From an uncultured Eubacteriales bacterium (GTDB lineage: Bacteria; Bacillota; Clostridia; Lachnospirales; Lachnospiraceae): 17,708 nucleotides of DNA. This document shows positions 16,006-17,708 of this stretch, in pieces (position 1 is the first letter of the stretch; each line of letters begins with the position of its first letter). The DNA lies in the NCBI GenBank assembly GCA_900544525.1, contig UQVN01000042.1, positions 1-17,708 on the forward strand, written 5' to 3'. The notes under the pieces were generated by a model. The model worked only from the letters and a program-made list of their open reading frames with translations, was not told the DNA's origin and made no database searches. The translations under genes and the position numbers were made by a program.

Positions 16006-16486
16006 TTTGCTCACCTGTTTCTTTCAGGAATCGGTTATAAAGGTTTTCATTTTCTTTTTCATTTAGCTGTTCACTAAGAACTTTTTGCACAGCCGTAAGA
16101 GCGAGTCCAGCAACCTGATCCTGCATTTTTTTCGTTTCACGCTTGCGTTCCTGTTCAATAGACGCTTCTGCGTCTTTTCTCATTCGAATAACTTCCTGAT
16201 TCGCCTCTGAAAGAATTGCATCTGCTTCTTCTCTCGCATCTTGTTTTGCTTTTGCAATAATCTGCATAGATTCATGACGAGCATCTGCAAGAGCCTGTTC
16301 ATATTTCTGTTTATGTTGTTCTGCCTCTTTTTCTACAGCATTTGCATGATTAATTTTTCCTTGAATCATTTCTTCACGCTGTTTCATAATATTTTGAATT
16401 GGCTGAAACAGAAAATGTCTCAGTAATAAGTAAAAGACGATCAGGTTGACAATTGTCCAAATAAGACCTGAGTTAATCTCTAACAT
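15986..16486 (-). CDS. atpF: F1Fo ATP synthase subunit b
   Basis: A 166-residue peripheral-stalk subunit. One N-terminal membrane helix (about 7-27, LIWTIVNLIVFYLLLRHFLF) is followed by QPIQNIMKQREEMI and a long charged coiled coil rich in Lys, Glu and Ala (about 35-150), the standard architecture of b. Works as a dimer connecting the a subunit to delta and alpha. AGGTG stands 6 nt before the ATG. It lies 39 nt behind atpE and overlaps atpH. Confidence 0.96.
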   Translation of the reverse strand: MLEINSGLIWTIVNLIVFYLLLRHFLFQPIQNIMKQREEMIQGKINHANAVEKEAEQHKQKYEQALADARHESMQIIAKAKQDAREEADAILSEANQEVIRMRKDAEASIEQERKRETKKMQDQVAGLALTAVQKVLSEQLNEKENENLYNRFLKETGEQSDTNRA

Positions 16487-16525
16487 CTTTTACACCTGCC
16501 TTTTTTTATTTTACCTATTTACTGA

Positions 16526-16747
16526 TTATAATACGAAGATTACTAATAATGCGATAACGAAACCGTATACAGCTGTCGCTTCGGCTAACGCTGCACCTAC
16601 TAATAAAGATTTATTGATTTTACCTTCTGCTTCTGGTTGTCTAGCAATAGCTTCTACTGCTTTTCCTGTTGCGATACCAATACCGATACCTGCTCCAATA
16701 CCTGCTAATGCTGCGATACCTGCTCCGATTGCTACTAATGTTGCCAT
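16526..16747 (-). CDS. atpE: F1Fo ATP synthase subunit c
   Basis: A 73-residue proteolipid of two membrane helices joined by the polar loop ARQPEA (35-40). Helix 1 has the glycine-rich GIGAGIGIGIATG packing motif. Helix 2 carries the ion-binding carboxylate Glu56 in ALAEATAVY. Against the Na+-binding c subunit of Ilyobacter, the Gln of helix 1 is Ile23 and the Ser after the Glu is Ala57, so a proton-driven ring is more likely. AGGAG lies 10 nt before the ATG. The gap to atpB is 62 nt. Confidence 0.97.
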   Translation of the reverse strand: MATLVAIGAGIAALAGIGAGIGIGIATGKAVEAIARQPEAEGKINKSLLVGAALAEATAVYGFVIALLVIFVL

Positions 16748-16809
16748 AATTAATTCTCTCCTTTTTCTTTTCCTAAATTTTTTGTTCTATTCAAATTCAT
16801 GTTAATAAA

Positions 16810-17460
16810 CTATTCAATCTGTTCTTTAATGAACAACGCTGTTAAAAGCGTAAAGATGTATGCCTGAAGCAATCCATCAAAAATATCAAAATAAAAACTA
16901 AATGGAATTGGTATAATTGCAGGAATAACTGCTTTTAACATTTCCATAATAACAAATGCCCCTAAAACGTTACCGAATAGACGCATACAAAGGGAGACTG
17001 GTTTAATAAAAATCTCCATAATATTAATCGGGAGAATAATCAATGATGGTGAGGCAAAGCTCTTTAACCATCCTTTCAATCCCTTTTGATGAATCCCTGA
17101 ATATTCTATGAGGACGATACTCATAATCGCCATCGCTGCCGTGACATTCAGATCCTTCGTTGGTGGCTTAAAGCCAAATAATCCAATAATATTTGAAAAT
17201 CCAATGTAAATAATGACTGTCATCAGATACTGCACATATTGCTTTCCTTCTTCACCAAGAGTATCGGCAAAGATATTGTGTAAAGCGCCAATGGCTGATT
17301 CCAATGCCAATTGCTTCTTGCCCGGATTTTCCACTTTTAAATTTCTTACTAGAATGATAGATAATAGCACAACGGCCGCCATAATAATCCATGTTACAAC
17401 AACTGCCTCCGATATTTGAAAGCCAGCAATTGAAACTTTTCGGCATTCTATCTGTTCCAT
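16810..17460 (-). CDS. atpB: F1Fo ATP synthase subunit a
   Basis: The Fo stator channel, about 216 residues with five to six membrane helices. The essential arginine is in the conserved MRLFGNVLGAFV segment, and the C-terminus has the usual QAYIFTLLTALFI. Family-like sequence begins near MEQIECRKVSIAG, hence the ATG at 17460, although it lacks a clear ribosome binding site. In-frame starts also exist at 17544 (ATG) and 17577 (GTG), giving 244 or 255 residues, but that extension is a strongly basic stretch (MRKERRKRYDSNTRKKEGRH) not typical of this subunit. The predicted promoter would start transcription at about 17575, which rules against the GTG. First gene of the operon; no atpI precedes it. 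Confidence 0.92.
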   Translation of the reverse strand: MEQIECRKVSIAGFQISEAVVVTWIIMAAVVLLSIILVRNLKVENPGKKQLALESAIGALHNIFADTLGEEGKQYVQYLMTVIIYIGFSNIIGLFGFKPPTKDLNVTAAMAIMSIVLIEYSGIHQKGLKGWLKSFASPSLIILPINIMEIFIKPVSLCMRLFGNVLGAFVIMEMLKAVIPAIIPIPFSFYFDIFDGLLQAYIFTLLTALFIKEQIE

Positions 17461-17580
17461 TAAGTCTGCTACAAATGTATCCGTATGTCTCCCTTCTTTC
17501 TTTCTTGTATTTGAATCATACCTTTTTCTTCTCTCTTTTCTCATGGAAAGAGAAAATATTAGGTCAATTCCTATCACATT

Positions 17581-17609
17581 GTTTTAGCACTGTTCAATAG
17601 TTTTGTCAA
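17581..17609 (-). promoter_or_regulatory. Promoter of the ATP synthase operon
   Basis: On the minus strand a consensus -35 TTGACA (17604-17609) is followed after exactly 17 nt by TAAAAC (17581-17586), a weaker -10 box, preceded by TGC, which gives an extended -10. The predicted start is near 17575. Confidence 0.65.
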
Positions 17610-17610
17610 C

Positions 17611-17632
17611 AATAGTTGCTAATACAACTATT
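17611..17632. repeat. Inverted repeat upstream of the atp promoter
   Basis: Arms AATAGTTG (17611-17618) and CAACTATT (17625-17632) are perfect 8-bp reverse complements with a 6-nt spacer, ending 2 nt from the -35 box. AACTATTG also recurs once just downstream of the -35 box on the minus strand. It may be a regulator site or part of an upstream structure; the rest of the sequence to the window end is AT-rich and shows no gene. Confidence 0.4.
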
Positions 17633-17708
17633 CCGTGTGTACGCAGAATCCTATTGTATATTTTTTCCTTATTTTATATTTTTTACACATATTGTTTATA
17701 TATTTTTT

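Noticed and set aside
17578..17708. An atpI gene or other leader gene upstream of atpB
   Set aside because: The sequence is short, AT-rich, and contains a promoter but no credible coding frame.
1..17708. CRISPR array, tRNA, insertion sequence or phage module
   Set aside because: No regular spaced repeats, cloverleaf-like gene, transposase or phage protein was recognised on either strand.

Overview
The window looks like chromosomal DNA from an anaerobic low-GC Gram-positive bacterium, most likely a gut Lachnospiraceae (Clostridia). This is inferred from strong AT richness, AGGAGG-type ribosome binding sites, a lipoprotein sugar-binding protein, a MalF/GanP-type permease, and an F-type ATP synthase of clostridial character. 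I cannot fix genus or species. Every supported gene lies on the minus strand, so transcription runs from high to low coordinates.

Region 1 (about 17610 down to 10986) is a complete F1Fo ATP synthase operon, atpBEFHAGDC. It has a recognisable promoter upstream of atpB and an intrinsic terminator after atpC. No atpI is seen in front of it. atpH and atpA overlap the end of the preceding gene or sit directly behind it, and strong hairpins lie in the gaps on both sides of atpD. The c subunit lacks two of the side chains known to bind Na+ in Na+-translocating rings, which favours H+ coupling.

Region 2 (about 10930 down to 3281) is a carbohydrate uptake and hydrolysis operon. Its order is LacI-type repressor, lipoprotein solute-binding protein, two permeases of the MalF/MalG (GanP/GanQ) type, and a cytoplasmic glycoside hydrolase family 2 enzyme, ending at a perfect 14-bp stem terminator. 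A near-consensus promoter precedes the repressor, and TTGCGCAA-like candidate operators lie on both sides of it, suggesting autorepression. A 16-bp hairpin separates the binding protein from the permeases. No transport ATPase is encoded here, so a shared MsmK-type ATPase elsewhere is expected. The imported sugar is probably a beta-linked oligosaccharide, perhaps a galactoside, but the sequence does not prove it.

Region 3 (about 3035 down to 84) is a two-gene unit. The first gene is the most unusual in the window: a 724-residue protein with a complete LacI-family repressor (DNA-binding plus sensor domain) fused to a whole extracellular-type solute-binding domain, with no export signal. The second is a HAD phosphatase of the YihX type. 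The unit ends in an intrinsic terminator whose U-run forms one arm of a second, perfect 19-bp inverted repeat.

No tRNA, rRNA, CRISPR array, transposase or phage gene was seen.
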